From contig JAVJQK010000135.1 in the NCBI GenBank assembly GCA_040218145.1, forward strand, positions 1 to 64,000: a stretch of 64,000 nucleotides of DNA, read 5' to 3'. How positions within the stretch are numbered: the stretch's first letter is position 1; the number at the start of each line of letters is the position of its first letter. The translations under genes and the position numbers were made by a program. Below are positions 1-7,873 of the stretch, one piece after another. The notes under the pieces were generated by a model. The model was not told the origin of the DNA. It did no database searches and saw nothing but the letters and a program-made list of their open reading frames with translations. This stretch comes from Sandaracinaceae bacterium. Lineage in GTDB: Bacteria > Myxococcota_A > Polyangia > Polyangiales > Sandaracinaceae.

Positions 1-191
1 CCTCCCGACTACGGCGCGTCGCGCGCTCCGCGCGCTTTGGCGCCGACCCCAGCGGCGGGGCGCGGGGGCCCCAGCGGCGCGCGCTTTGGCGGCGGGCAAG
101 CTGGCCGCCGGGTGTTGTTGGTGGGGGGGGGGGGGCCCCCCGGGGCGCCCCCCCCAGGGGGGGGCGGGCCGGCGTTCAGCCCCTCCAGAAA
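1..191. other. GC-homopolymer intergenic stretch
   Basis: No convincing gene. The stretch holds a run of 13 G (123-135), then C6, G4 and an 8-C/8-G inverted pair (148-155 and 157-164). It lies just past the stop of the minus-strand glycosyltransferase. It could form a strong hairpin, or it could be a place where sequencing or assembly is unreliable. Any open frame here is arginine/glycine-rich translation of the base composition. Confidence 0.6.
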
Positions 192-1610
192 CTACAGCCC
201 CCCGTAGAGCCGCTCGTAGAGGTAGGCCGAGCGCTCCCAGCCGTGGTCCGCGCGGAGGGCGCGCTCGCGGGCCTTCTCGAAGGCGCCGTGGTGCGCGAAG
301 CCGCCGATCGCGCGCTGGAGGGCGCCGAGGAGGTGCTCGTCGCTCGCCTCGTCGAAGAGGAAGCCGTTGCCGGTCGTGAGCTCTGCGTCGCAGTCGACCA
401 CGGTGTCGGCCACGCCGTCCGCCCGGAGGCCGATCGGGAGCGCGCCGTAGCGGTGCGCGCGGAGCTGGAGGTTGCCGCCGGGGGCCTGCTGCGGCGGCAC
501 GAGCACGCAGTCGGCGCCGCCGAGCGCGCGGTGGACCTGCGCGCTGTCCACGTCGTCCCGGATCGCGAGGCGGTCGGGCCAGCGCTTGGCGTGCTCCTCG
601 AGCACCTCGAGCAGCTTCCGGTCGCCCTCGCCTTCGCCGAAGATCGCGATCTGCACGTCGTTCCGCATCAGGCGGCTGACCACACGGGCGAGGCTGTCGA
701 GGCCCGAGCGCGCCTTCACCTCGCCGATCACGGCGATGAGCGCGACGTCGTCACGGATGGGCAGCTCGAGCGCGGACTGGAGCGCGACCTTGCAGCGACG
801 CTTGCCGGCGCGATCCATCGGGTCGAAGCGCGCCTCGAGGTAGGCGTCGGTGGTGGGGTTCCAGACCGCCACGTCCACGCCGAACGCGATGCCGGTCAGC
901 TCGCTCCCGCGCTGGGAGAAGACGCCCTCGAGGCCAGCGCCGTCGCGGGTGATCTCCTTGGCGTAGGTCGGTGAGACCGTGGTGACGCGGTCGGACTCGA
1001 GCACGCCGCCCTTCAGGAAGCTGACCTTGCCGTGGAACTCGAGGCCCTCGATGTTCCAGAGCCGCTCCGGGAGGCCGAGCGCGGCGAGGATCTCGCGGTC
1101 GAAGAGGCCCTGCTTCGCGACGTCGTAGACGGTCTGCACGGTGCCGATCTCGAGCTCGAGGAGGTCGACGAGCACCGGGACGAGCGCGGTCTGCCAGCCG
1201 TGGCAGTGCACCACGTCGAAGCCCTTCTCGTCGTTCTTGAGCACCTCGATCGCGCCCTTGCAGAACGCGCCGAAGCGGCGGCCGTCGCCCAGATCCTGGC
1301 TCTCGGTCGGGACCTCTCGCACCTGCGAGAACATCTCCTCGTGACCGAGGAAGAGCAGGTCCACGCCAGCCGCGGTGCGGCCGTCGAAGACCTGGAAGGC
1401 GGTCTTCTCGCCGGCCAGATCGACCTCGACCTTCCGCAGTCGGCGGGCGAGCCCGCGGCCTGCGGCGTCGACGAAGCCGTAGAGCGGCGAGAGCACGACG
1501 ACTTCGTGCCCTCGGCCCTTGAGCGCCTTGGCGAGCGCGGCGCACGCGTCGCCGGTCGGCGTGGTGCCGGAGTGGGGAGAGACCTCGGGGGTGACGAACA
1601 ATAGGCGCAT
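192..1610 (-). CDS. GlgA-like (GT5) starch/glycogen synthase homologue, divergent active site
   Basis: About 472 residues with the two Rossmann-like halves of a GT5 glycogen/starch synthase, the usual length of GlgA. The N-terminus (MRLLFVTPEVSPHSG) is the typical opening strand, so I prefer the ATG at 1610 over an in-frame ATG at 1625. Two family hallmarks are altered. The KxGGL donor-binding motif after the first strand reads SGTTPTGDA. The C-terminal EPCGL-type motif reads QQAPGGNLQL, although the following RYGALPIGLRADGVADTV keeps the family pattern. Known GlgA adds glucose from ADP-glucose to glycogen in the cytoplasm. Here the fold is clear but donor or catalysis may differ. No other glycogen gene is adjacent; the next gene (1763) is divergent. 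Confidence 0.75.
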   Translation of the reverse strand: MRLLFVTPEVSPHSGTTPTGDACAALAKALKGRGHEVVVLSPLYGFVDAAGRGLARRLRKVEVDLAGEKTAFQVFDGRTAAGVDLLFLGHEEMFSQVREVPTESQDLGDGRRFGAFCKGAIEVLKNDEKGFDVVHCHGWQTALVPVLVDLLELEIGTVQTVYDVAKQGLFDREILAALGLPERLWNIEGLEFHGKVSFLKGGVLESDRVTTVSPTYAKEITRDGAGLEGVFSQRGSELTGIAFGVDVAVWNPTTDAYLEARFDPMDRAGKRRCKVALQSALELPIRDDVALIAVIGEVKARSGLDSLARVVSRLMRNDVQIAIFGEGEGDRKLLEVLEEHAKRWPDRLAIRDDVDSAQVHRALGGADCVLVPPQQAPGGNLQLRAHRYGALPIGLRADGVADTVVDCDAELTTGNGFLFDEASDEHLLGALQRAIGGFAHHGAFEKARERALRADHGWERSAYLYERLYGGL

Positions 1611-1762
1611 CGGACGGGCGAACATACGCGGAGTGAGGGGTCGGCGCCAGGTCAGCGCGGCCGAAGGTCGAACCGCCTCTCTTCTGCCCGTCGAGGAGCC
1701 CGGATCCGGGCCGTCGTGCTCCGGGATCCTTCGCGCTCGCTGCCTGCTATGCTCCGCGCCCC

Positions 1763-2479
1763 ATGAGCTCCCGCGCCCGCGTCTGGACCGTCCTCGGCCT
1801 CACCGTCGCCCTCGTCGGTGGCGCGTTCTGGTGGATCCAGGCCAGCGAGCAGGAGGAGATCACCGCGGCGGCCCAGGCCCGCGAGGCCCGGCGTCGCGAG
1901 CGCGAGGCGGAGGAGCAGGAGCAGTGGGGCCGGGTGGCCGACGAGAGCGACGCGCTCGTCCCCCCGATGCTCGAGGGGATCCAGCTCGGCATGAGCATCG
2001 ATCGGGCGCGCCGCGCGCGGCCCGCGATGGAGCCGAACGTCGTGCAGCGCGACCCCGACGAGCCGGACCTGGTCCACTACGAGGAGCGCTTCGAGAACGG
2101 CGCGCGCGCGGTCTACGTCTTCGAGCAGGACCCCGACCGGCTGCAGCGCATCCAGGTGCTGAGCATGCTCCCGAGCGGCGACGCCATCGCGCCACACCTG
2201 ATGGCGATGAACGAGCAGTACGGCACACCCACCGGCGTGTGGGACTGCCCGCAGACGGGCGGCGTGCCCACCCGGCGCTTCACCTGGCGGCACGGGCAGG
2301 TGACGGTGGTGGACATCTTCCTCGTCTACGGCGGGCGCGTCTCGCAGACCCTGTACATCGCTCCGACCCCCGTCATCGGCAGGAGCCTGGTCCGATCGCG
2401 CTGTCACCCCGTGCCCGCGGATCAGATCGCGACGTTCCCCGCCGCCGATCCCTCCCAGCTCCAGCCCGACGGCCCGTAG
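1763..2479 (+). CDS. membrane-anchored hypothetical protein
   Basis: 238 residues, not recognised. The N-terminus has one hydrophobic segment (about residues 6-24, ending VGGAFWWIQ). A short charged, helical, probably coiled-coil stretch rich in Glu/Arg/Gln follows (about 28-55). The rest is a soluble domain with a mixed alpha/beta look and a Gly-Met-Ser motif (IQLGMSIDRAR) common in bacterial proteins that start a small repeat after an anchor. Topology suggests an inner-membrane protein with its bulk in the periplasm. It is transcribed divergently from the GlgA-like gene across about 150 bp and is followed 38 bp later by a lipoprotein, so the two may be co-transcribed. Confidence 0.6.
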   Translation: MSSRARVWTVLGLTVALVGGAFWWIQASEQEEITAAAQAREARRREREAEEQEQWGRVADESDALVPPMLEGIQLGMSIDRARRARPAMEPNVVQRDPDEPDLVHYEERFENGARAVYVFEQDPDRLQRIQVLSMLPSGDAIAPHLMAMNEQYGTPTGVWDCPQTGGVPTRRFTWRHGQVTVVDIFLVYGGRVSQTLYIAPTPVIGRSLVRSRCHPVPADQIATFPAADPSQLQPDGP

Positions 2480-2517
2480 CGCTTGCGAAACCGCACGGCG
2501 GCGTCACCCTGCGCGCC

Positions 2518-3105
2518 GTGCATCGCCTGACCGTCTTGGCTTGTGCGCTCCTCGTCGGCTGCACCGCCTCCCATCCACTCGACCATCCGATCGACGTGGA
2601 CGCGGCCCCGCACGACTCCGCGGGAGTGTGCGCCGTGCCGTGCGCGCGCGGCTCGGACTGCGACGTGGAGGAGGCCTGTCACGCCGGGGCGTGCGAGTGG
2701 GTCGGCTGCGCCACCGACGCCGACTGCCCCAGCGGTCACGGCTGCGACGCGCCTTCGCGCCATTGCATGCCGACTTGCTCCGACGCGGTGCCTTGCCCCA
2801 CGGACGCGGGCGCCGAGGGGCCCGTGGTGTGCCTGGACGGCCTGTGCCGTCACCGCGGCTGCCCGTCCGACGCCTGGTGCCGCGAGCAGATGGACGAGGG
2901 CCCGCACGCGCGCTTCCGCTGCCAGCGCCACGCGCGCGACGAGGTGAAGCGCTGCGACCGCGTCTGCGTCAGCGACGCCGACTGTCACTCCAGCGACAAC
3001 CGCCACCCCGCCCACTGCCGCTACGGCTACTGCGTCTTCGAGGCCTGCGCCGCCGACGCCGAGTGCGCCGAGTGGCACGACGCGCGCTTCACCTGCGTGC
3101 GCTGA
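2518..3105 (+). CDS. Cys-rich secreted lipoprotein
   Basis: About 195 residues from a GTG start that gives a clean lipoprotein signal (HRLTVLACALLVGC, lipobox LVGC). The mature part is dominated by repeated Cys modules of the type C-x3-C-x5-6-C-x4-C (for example CARGSDCDVEEACHAGAC and CATDADCPSGHGCD). These resemble the EGF/dickkopf-like Cys repeats frequent in myxobacterial surface lipoproteins. Disulfides imply an extracytoplasmic location. No enzymatic motif is visible; a structural or binding role is only inference. The frame stays open upstream, but nothing before 2518 looks like protein. The neighbour at 3140-3640 is convergent, 34 bp away. Confidence 0.65.
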   Translation: MHRLTVLACALLVGCTASHPLDHPIDVDAAPHDSAGVCAVPCARGSDCDVEEACHAGACEWVGCATDADCPSGHGCDAPSRHCMPTCSDAVPCPTDAGAEGPVVCLDGLCRHRGCPSDAWCREQMDEGPHARFRCQRHARDEVKRCDRVCVSDADCHSSDNRHPAHCRYGYCVFEACAADAECAEWHDARFTCVR

Positions 3106-3139
3106 CCCGAGAGCGCATCCGGCGCGCCTCGAGCTGCGT

Positions 3140-3640
3140 TCAGTCCTGGCTCGCGGCGCCGAAGGTGTGACTCAGCAGCATCTCTCGCTCGAGCGGTCGC
3201 GAGCGAGCTCGGAGAAGGATGTGGCCCACGCAAATGCGGTCATCCCCCTCGAGGGCGGGCTGGAAGTGGACGGGGGAGCCTACCCGGCCGTCGGTCTTGA
3301 AGCGCACGCGAACGGTCAGGCGCGGCGTGTCTGGGATACATCGCATCACGTCGTCCTCCAGTAGAGACAGCGCCTCGCGCGCGGCCGCGATCTCTCGCGC
3401 CAGCAGTTCGCTGGGGCGCGCACCGGGGAGGGGATCGCAGAGCCGGTCCCGGCAGCGATAGACGGCGTGCTCTCCGCAGGTCAGCACCTCGTACTCGGCG
3501 CGCCGCGCTTGCACGATCGACAGCTCCACCTCTTCGCAGCCTCTGGCGTACGCGATCTGCTGCGCGGCGTCGAGCATGGAGAAGCGTCCGCAGCCGGCGA
3601 GTAGCAGCGCAGTGGCAAGCAAGACAAGCGAGCGAGACAT
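3140..3640 (-). CDS. putative lipoprotein of unknown function
   Basis: About 166 residues starting at the ATG at 3640, which gives a lipoprotein signal (MSRSLVLLATALLLAGC) behind an AGGA ribosome-binding site. An in-frame ATG at 3709 would add 23 residues with no signal character. The mature part has paired cysteines (CEEVELSIVQAR...LTCGEHAVYRCRDRLCDPLP) and a C-terminal stretch (RLTVRVRFKTDGRVGSPVHF) reminiscent of the small TonB_C/AgmX-type beta domain of myxobacterial envelope proteins. I do not recognise the family. It is probably outer-membrane-attached. Confidence 0.6.
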   Translation of the reverse strand: MSRSLVLLATALLLAGCGRFSMLDAAQQIAYARGCEEVELSIVQARRAEYEVLTCGEHAVYRCRDRLCDPLPGARPSELLAREIAAAREALSLLEDDVMRCIPDTPRLTVRVRFKTDGRVGSPVHFQPALEGDDRICVGHILLRARSRPLEREMLLSHTFGAASQD

Positions 3641-3936
3641 GCGTGGTCCTACCGCGAACCCGAGGTGAGAATCAACGACACCGGGTGAGCCTGCCGCCTC
3701 CGGGGGCATTCACGGCGCGGCCGGCAGCGGAGCGCCCACGCTCACGACCGTGAGAGGGCGTCCTGGACGCGATGGATCTCCCCGAAAGAAGTACGCCCTC
3801 GATGCCCTCGCGTGGTCGGCGAAGCAGGCGCGCCACGCGACCGCGATGACCAGGTCGCTGTCGATGAGGACGGGCCGAATCGGCGACTGAGGGGGGCGCT
3901 TCTCGCGTCGATCATACGACGGTACGTTGTCTCGTC
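3641..3936. other. intergenic region, slightly lower GC
   Basis: No gene that I can support. A minus-strand frame here (ending near 3710) reads as plausible protein for about 60 codons but has no start of its own. It runs into the antisense of the desulfurase gene, so it may be a gene remnant or chance. Confidence 0.4.
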
Positions 3937-5049
3937 TCACCCCGCGCTCGCTCGGCGCCAGGCGGCGATGAGCATTCGGGCCGCGTCCTGGACGGCCTCG
4001 GGCGTGGTCCCGCGTCCGAGGGAGAGGCGGACGGTGCCGAGGGCGGCGCGTGGGTCGACGCCCATGGCGGTGATGACGGCCGAGGGGGTCTCGTCTCCCT
4101 CGTGGCAGGCGGAGCCGGCGGAGGCGGCGAGGCCGGGCACGCTGGCGAGGAGCGACGCGCCCGAGACGCCGGGGAATCGCACGCTCGCGGTGTTGGGGAG
4201 GCGGGGCACGCGCTCTCCGTGCACCGCGAGGTCCGGGACGCCGGCGCGGAGGCGTGAGACGAGCGCGTCTCGGAGGCCGGCCACGCGCTCGGCCTCTCGC
4301 GCGAGGTCGGCGCGCGCGACGCGACACGCCGCGCCGAGCCCGGCCGCGCCGACGACGTTCTCCGTCCCGGGCCGGAGGCCGCGCTCGTGACCGGCGCCGA
4401 CGGTGAAGGGGGCGAGCGTCACGCCGCGGCGCACGAAGAGCGCGCCGACCCCCTTCGGGCCGTAGAGCTTGTGGGCGGCGACCGAGAGCAGGTCGACGCC
4501 GAGGGCCTCCACGTCGACCGGGACCTTGCCCACCGACTGCGCGGCGTCGCTGTGCATCAGGGCGCCCGCCGCGTGCGCCGCCGCCGCGAGCTCGGCGATC
4601 GGCTGGAGCACGCCGGTCTCGTTGTTGGCGTGCATGACGCTGACGAGCGCGGCGGCGTCGAGCGAGGTGAGGCGCGTTCGGCCGTCCGCGTCGATGGGGA
4701 GCACGCGAACTTCCCGGCCCTCGTCGCGGAGCCGCTCGGCGGGGGCGCGCGTGGCGGGGTGCTCGACGGCGGAGATCACAAGGGCGCCGCGGCGCGCGCG
4801 GAGCACGCCGTGCAGGGCGAGGTTGTTCGCCTCGGTGCCGCCGGAGGTGAAGACGATCTCGTCGGGTTGCGCGCCGAGGAGCGCCGCGACCTCGCCCCGC
4901 GCGCGCTCGAGCTCGGCGCGGGCGCGCTGGCCGTAGACGTGCCCGCTCGAGGGGTTCCCCCACGCGTCCATCGCCTCGATCATCGCCGCGCGGACCTCCG
5001 CGTGGAGCGGGGTTGTGGCGTTGTGATCCAGGTAGATCGGGTCAGTCAC
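3937..5049 (-). CDS. cysteine desulfurase (NifS/IscS family)
   Basis: 370 residues, a class V aminotransferase-fold PLP enzyme that removes sulfur from L-cysteine to give alanine and an enzyme-bound persulfide for Fe-S clusters, thiolated tRNA and other acceptors. The start YLDHNATTP is diagnostic. The PLP lysine is K194 in AAHKLYGPKG. The persulfide cysteine is C315 in SAGSACHEGDETPS. The start is GTG and overlaps the upstream MFS gene by 8 bp, so translation is probably coupled. It is the last gene of an operon led by an ArsR-rhodanese fusion, so its sulfur may feed that rhodanese domain rather than, or as well as, general cluster assembly. No iscU/sufU lies nearby. Confidence 0.93.
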   Translation of the reverse strand: MTDPIYLDHNATTPLHAEVRAAMIEAMDAWGNPSSGHVYGQRARAELERARGEVAALLGAQPDEIVFTSGGTEANNLALHGVLRARRGALVISAVEHPATRAPAERLRDEGREVRVLPIDADGRTRLTSLDAAALVSVMHANNETGVLQPIAELAAAAHAAGALMHSDAAQSVGKVPVDVEALGVDLLSVAAHKLYGPKGVGALFVRRGVTLAPFTVGAGHERGLRPGTENVVGAAGLGAACRVARADLAREAERVAGLRDALVSRLRAGVPDLAVHGERVPRLPNTASVRFPGVSGASLLASVPGLAASAGSACHEGDETPSAVITAMGVDPRAALGTVRLSLGRGTTPEAVQDAARMLIAAWRRASAG

Positions 5050-6277
5050 GGCGGTGAGTCTCGCGCATCCGGATCGCCACGACCACGCCCGAGGCGAAGG
5101 TCAGCGCGGCGATGGCCCAGAGCGACGCGTGGAGGCCGAGCGAGTCGGCGATCACACCCGCGACGAGCGCGCCGAACGCGTAGCCGAGGTCGCGCCAGAG
5201 CCGATAGACGCCGACGGACGAGGCGCGCCACGCGGGGTGCGCGACGTCGCCGATCGCCGCGAGCAACGTCGGGTAGACCATCGCCGTGCCCGCCCCGAGG
5301 AGCGCGGCGCCGGCCGCGAAGCCCCAGAAGCCGTCCGACAGGGTGATCACCACGATGCCGATGGCCTGGGTCCACATGCCGAGCACGATGAGGCCCTTGC
5401 GCCCGACGCGGTCCGAGAGCGCGCCCGTGAACAGCTGCCCGATGCCCCAGACGCCCGGGTAGATCGCCGCGAGCCAGCCGATCTGCGCGAGGCTCATGTC
5501 GGCCGCGGCGAAGAAGAGCGGGAACAGCCCCCACGCCATGCCGTCGTTGAGGTTGTTGACCAGGCCCGCCTGGCTCACCGAGGAGAGGTCCGGGTCGAAC
5601 AGTGAGGTCCGGAAGAAGACCTGACGCTGCGACGGCAGCCCCTCGGGGGGCACGCCGCCTGCGAGCGAGGCCTCCGTGTCCACGTGCCCGCGCGTCTCCC
5701 GCACCAGCGTCGCCGAGAGCGCGAGCCCGATGAGCGCGCAGCCGACGCCGAGATAGAAGGGCTCGGGCCGGAGGCTCCAGTGACTCGCGATGTACCCGGT
5801 CGCGAGCGCGGCGCCCGCGACCGCGAAGTAGCCGGCGAACTCGTTGAGGCCCATCGCGAGGCCGCGGTTCTTGGGGCCCGCGAGGTCGATCTTCATGATC
5901 ACCGTCGTCGACCACGTCAGGCCCTGGCTGATCCCGAGCAGGGCGTTGGCGAAGAGCACCCAGCTCCAGGTCGGGGCCCACATGAGCAGCCACGGCACGG
6001 GGAGCGCGACGAGCCAGCCGGCGATGAGCACGATCTTGCGGCCGTACGCGTCGGAGAGCCGGCCCGCGAAGTAGTTCGTCAGCGCCTTGGTGACGCCGAA
6101 GACGACGATGAACGAGAGCACCGCGGTCCGCGCCGCGAGCAGGAACTCCTCCTCCGCGATCGACGGCAGGATGCTCCGCTCCATGCCCACCATCGCGCCG
6201 ACGAAGGCGTTGACGAGCACGAGCAGCGAGAACTGCGCGAGGTTCTCCCGCAGGCCGAGCGCGGGCCTCTCGCTCAC
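5042..6277 (-). CDS. MFS transporter
   Basis: 411 residues with about 12 hydrophobic segments and the loop signatures of the major facilitator superfamily, for example GRLSDAYGRKIVL after the second helix and GALSDRVGRKGLI at the matching place in the second half. It is an inner-membrane secondary carrier; the substrate cannot be read from sequence. The GTG start at 6277 shares 4 bp with the stop of the ArsR-rhodanese gene (GTGA), and its own end overlaps the desulfurase start, so all three are one operon. The regulator type suggests export of a toxic metal/metalloid or a sulfur species, which is inference. A longer frame reaching upstream to 7795 is antisense noise. Confidence 0.88.
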   Translation of the reverse strand: MSERPALGLRENLAQFSLLVLVNAFVGAMVGMERSILPSIAEEEFLLAARTAVLSFIVVFGVTKALTNYFAGRLSDAYGRKIVLIAGWLVALPVPWLLMWAPTWSWVLFANALLGISQGLTWSTTVIMKIDLAGPKNRGLAMGLNEFAGYFAVAGAALATGYIASHWSLRPEPFYLGVGCALIGLALSATLVRETRGHVDTEASLAGGVPPEGLPSQRQVFFRTSLFDPDLSSVSQAGLVNNLNDGMAWGLFPLFFAAADMSLAQIGWLAAIYPGVWGIGQLFTGALSDRVGRKGLIVLGMWTQAIGIVVITLSDGFWGFAAGAALLGAGTAMVYPTLLAAIGDVAHPAWRASSVGVYRLWRDLGYAFGALVAGVIADSLGLHASLWAIAALTFASGVVVAIRMRETHRRD

Positions 6278-6957
6278 GCGCTCACCTGGGCGCCTTCGAC
6301 GGGCAGCCCCCGCGCCGTCCACTCGCGCACGCCGTCCTCGAGGCGCCGCGCTCTGCGACCCGACGCGCGCAGCCGGCGCACCGCCTCGACCGCGAGCACG
6401 CAGTAGGGCCCGCGGCAGTAGGCGACGATCTCCTTGCGCTTCGGCAGCTTCGCGAGCCGCGCCTCGAGCGCTCCGAGCGGAACGCTGAGCGCCCCCGGCA
6501 GATGCGCCGCCTCGAACTCCTCGAGCGGGCGCACGTCGATGACCACGGTGGATCCGTCCCGCATGCGCGCGTGCAGGGCGGCCGCGTCGATGGGCTCGTC
6601 GGTCCCGTCGTCGAGGAAGCGCCGCGTCGCCTGCTCCACCTCGGCCAGGTGACGCGCCGCCACGCGCCGCAGCGACGCGTAGAGCTCCACCACGTCGTCC
6701 GACGCGAGCTGATAGCGGACGTGGAGCCCCAGCTTCTCGCGCGTCACCAGCCCCGCGCGCCAGAGGGTCTGCAGATGCTGCGACGTGCTCGCGACGCTCG
6801 CGCCGCACGCGTGGGCCAGCGCGTCGACGGTGCGCGGAGCCTGCGCGAGAAGATCGAGCAGCTCGAGGCGGGTGGGGTGACCCAGCGCCTTGCCCACGCG
6901 CGCGAAGGCGCCGAAGAAGAGCGGTTTGTGTCCGCCGGTGTCTGCTCTGTTGTTCAA
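6274..6957 (-). CDS. ArsR-family regulator fused to a rhodanese domain
   Basis: About 227 residues. Residues ~10-95 form an ArsR/SmtB winged helix (KALGHPTRLELLDLL, then CGASVASTSQHLQTLWRAGL as the recognition region). Residues ~115-225 form a rhodanese domain whose active loop is CRGPYC (C181, C186). Such fusions are known; the rhodanese part can carry a persulfide, and related ArsR proteins sense metals or reactive sulfur. I chose the TTG at 6957 because it directly precedes conserved sequence and no ATG/GTG fits. The start sits inside an inverted repeat likely to be its own operator. It heads the operon with the MFS transporter and cysteine desulfurase. Confidence 0.85.
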   Translation of the reverse strand: MNNRADTGGHKPLFFGAFARVGKALGHPTRLELLDLLAQAPRTVDALAHACGASVASTSQHLQTLWRAGLVTREKLGLHVRYQLASDDVVELYASLRRVAARHLAEVEQATRRFLDDGTDEPIDAAALHARMRDGSTVVIDVRPLEEFEAAHLPGALSVPLGALEARLAKLPKRKEIVAYCRGPYCVLAVEAVRRLRASGRRARRLEDGVREWTARGLPVEGAQVSA

Positions 6958-6972
6958 TGGAATCGTTGAATA
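6951..6972. promoter_or_regulatory. probable ArsR-type operator (inverted repeat)
   Basis: Imperfect palindrome with half-sites TGTTCAA (6951-6957) and TTGAATA (6966-6972) separated by 8 bp. TTCAA-N-TTGAA arms match the general form of ArsR/SmtB operators. It overlaps the proposed TTG start of the regulator and lies in the 262-bp divergent space before the methyltransferase, so it could control both directions. Confidence 0.6.
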
Positions 6973-7219
6973 CTGTGGCCACGCCTTCGCCGCAACCTCG
7001 GTTCGTCGACACCCGGATCTGCGCGACGACGCCCGCCTGCAGGCGGCGCGGGCGTGCGTGCAGGGGCGCTCGCCGACGCGAGGATCTGTTCCGCGGCCCC
7101 CTCCCGCGGTAGGTGGTGCGCTCCCGCTCCGGAGCGTCACGAGATTGCACCGACATGGACGCCGCGCCTCGTGCGTAGGGTCGGTGGCGCGACGGAAGCG
7201 CGAGGAGGAAGCAGAGACG

Positions 7220-7873
7220 ATGGCCGCTGACGCACGATTCTGGGACGACATCGCGGAGAAGTACGCCGCCAAGCCGGTGGAGAACGTGCCCGCGTACCAC
7301 CGCAAGCTCGAGATCACGAAGGCGCGGCTGCGTCGCGACCAGACCCTCCTCGACGTCGGGTGCGGCACCGGGTCGCTCGCGCTCGAGCTCGCGCCGCACG
7401 TCGAGCACGTGCACGCGGTCGACATCTCGGGCGAGATGATCCGCATCGCGCGGCAGAGGGCTGACGCGGCGAACGCGCGGAACGTCACGTTCCACCAGAC
7501 CTCGCTCGCCGCGCTCCCGCCCTTCGAGCCGGGGGGCTTCGACGGGGTCTGCGCCTACAACATCCTGCACCTGGTGGACGACCGCGCCGGCAAGCTGAAG
7601 GCGCTCTACGAGCTGCTCGCGCCGGGCGGCTTCTTGATCTCGTCCACCGTGTGCCTCGGCGACTCCTACAAGCCCTACGGCCTGATCCTCACCGTGATGC
7701 GGTGGCTCGGCCGCGCCCCCAAAGTGCACATCGTCCGCGGCGAGGCGCTCATGGCCGAGATGCGTGAAGCGGGCTTCGTCGACGTCGCCGCGCACGAGAT
7801 CGACGCGGCCGAGATCACCTCGTTCGTCGTCGCCCGCAAGCCGCTCGAGGTCGAGTCGATCAGGGAAGCGTGA
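7220..7873 (+). CDS. class I SAM-dependent methyltransferase
   Basis: 217 residues. Motif I is LLDVGCGTGSLALEL, followed by the acidic end of strand 2 (VHAVDISGEMIRIAR), the motif IV region (FDGVCAYNILHLV) and LAPGGFLISS. This is the Methyltransf_11/25 type (UbiE-like small-molecule methyltransferase). The ATG at 7220 is preceded by a strong GAGGAGGAAG site, which decides the start. It is divergent from the ArsR-rhodanese gene and shares its regulatory region, so methylation of a toxic element or thiol compound is a reasonable but unproven idea. Its 3' end overlaps the convergent lipoprotein gene by 14 bp. Confidence 0.88.
   Translation: MAADARFWDDIAEKYAAKPVENVPAYHRKLEITKARLRRDQTLLDVGCGTGSLALELAPHVEHVHAVDISGEMIRIARQRADAANARNVTFHQTSLAALPPFEPGGFDGVCAYNILHLVDDRAGKLKALYELLAPGGFLISSTVCLGDSYKPYGLILTVMRWLGRAPKVHIVRGEALMAEMREAGFVDVAAHEIDAAEITSFVVARKPLEVESIREA

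Noticed and set aside
86-379. Arg/Gly/Pro-rich plus-strand frame
   Set aside because: Antisense to the GlgA-like gene and made of low-complexity GC-driven codons.
3710-4963. Long minus-strand frame across the desulfurase
   Set aside because: It is an out-of-frame shadow of the desulfurase; the Arg/Ala/Pro composition shows it.
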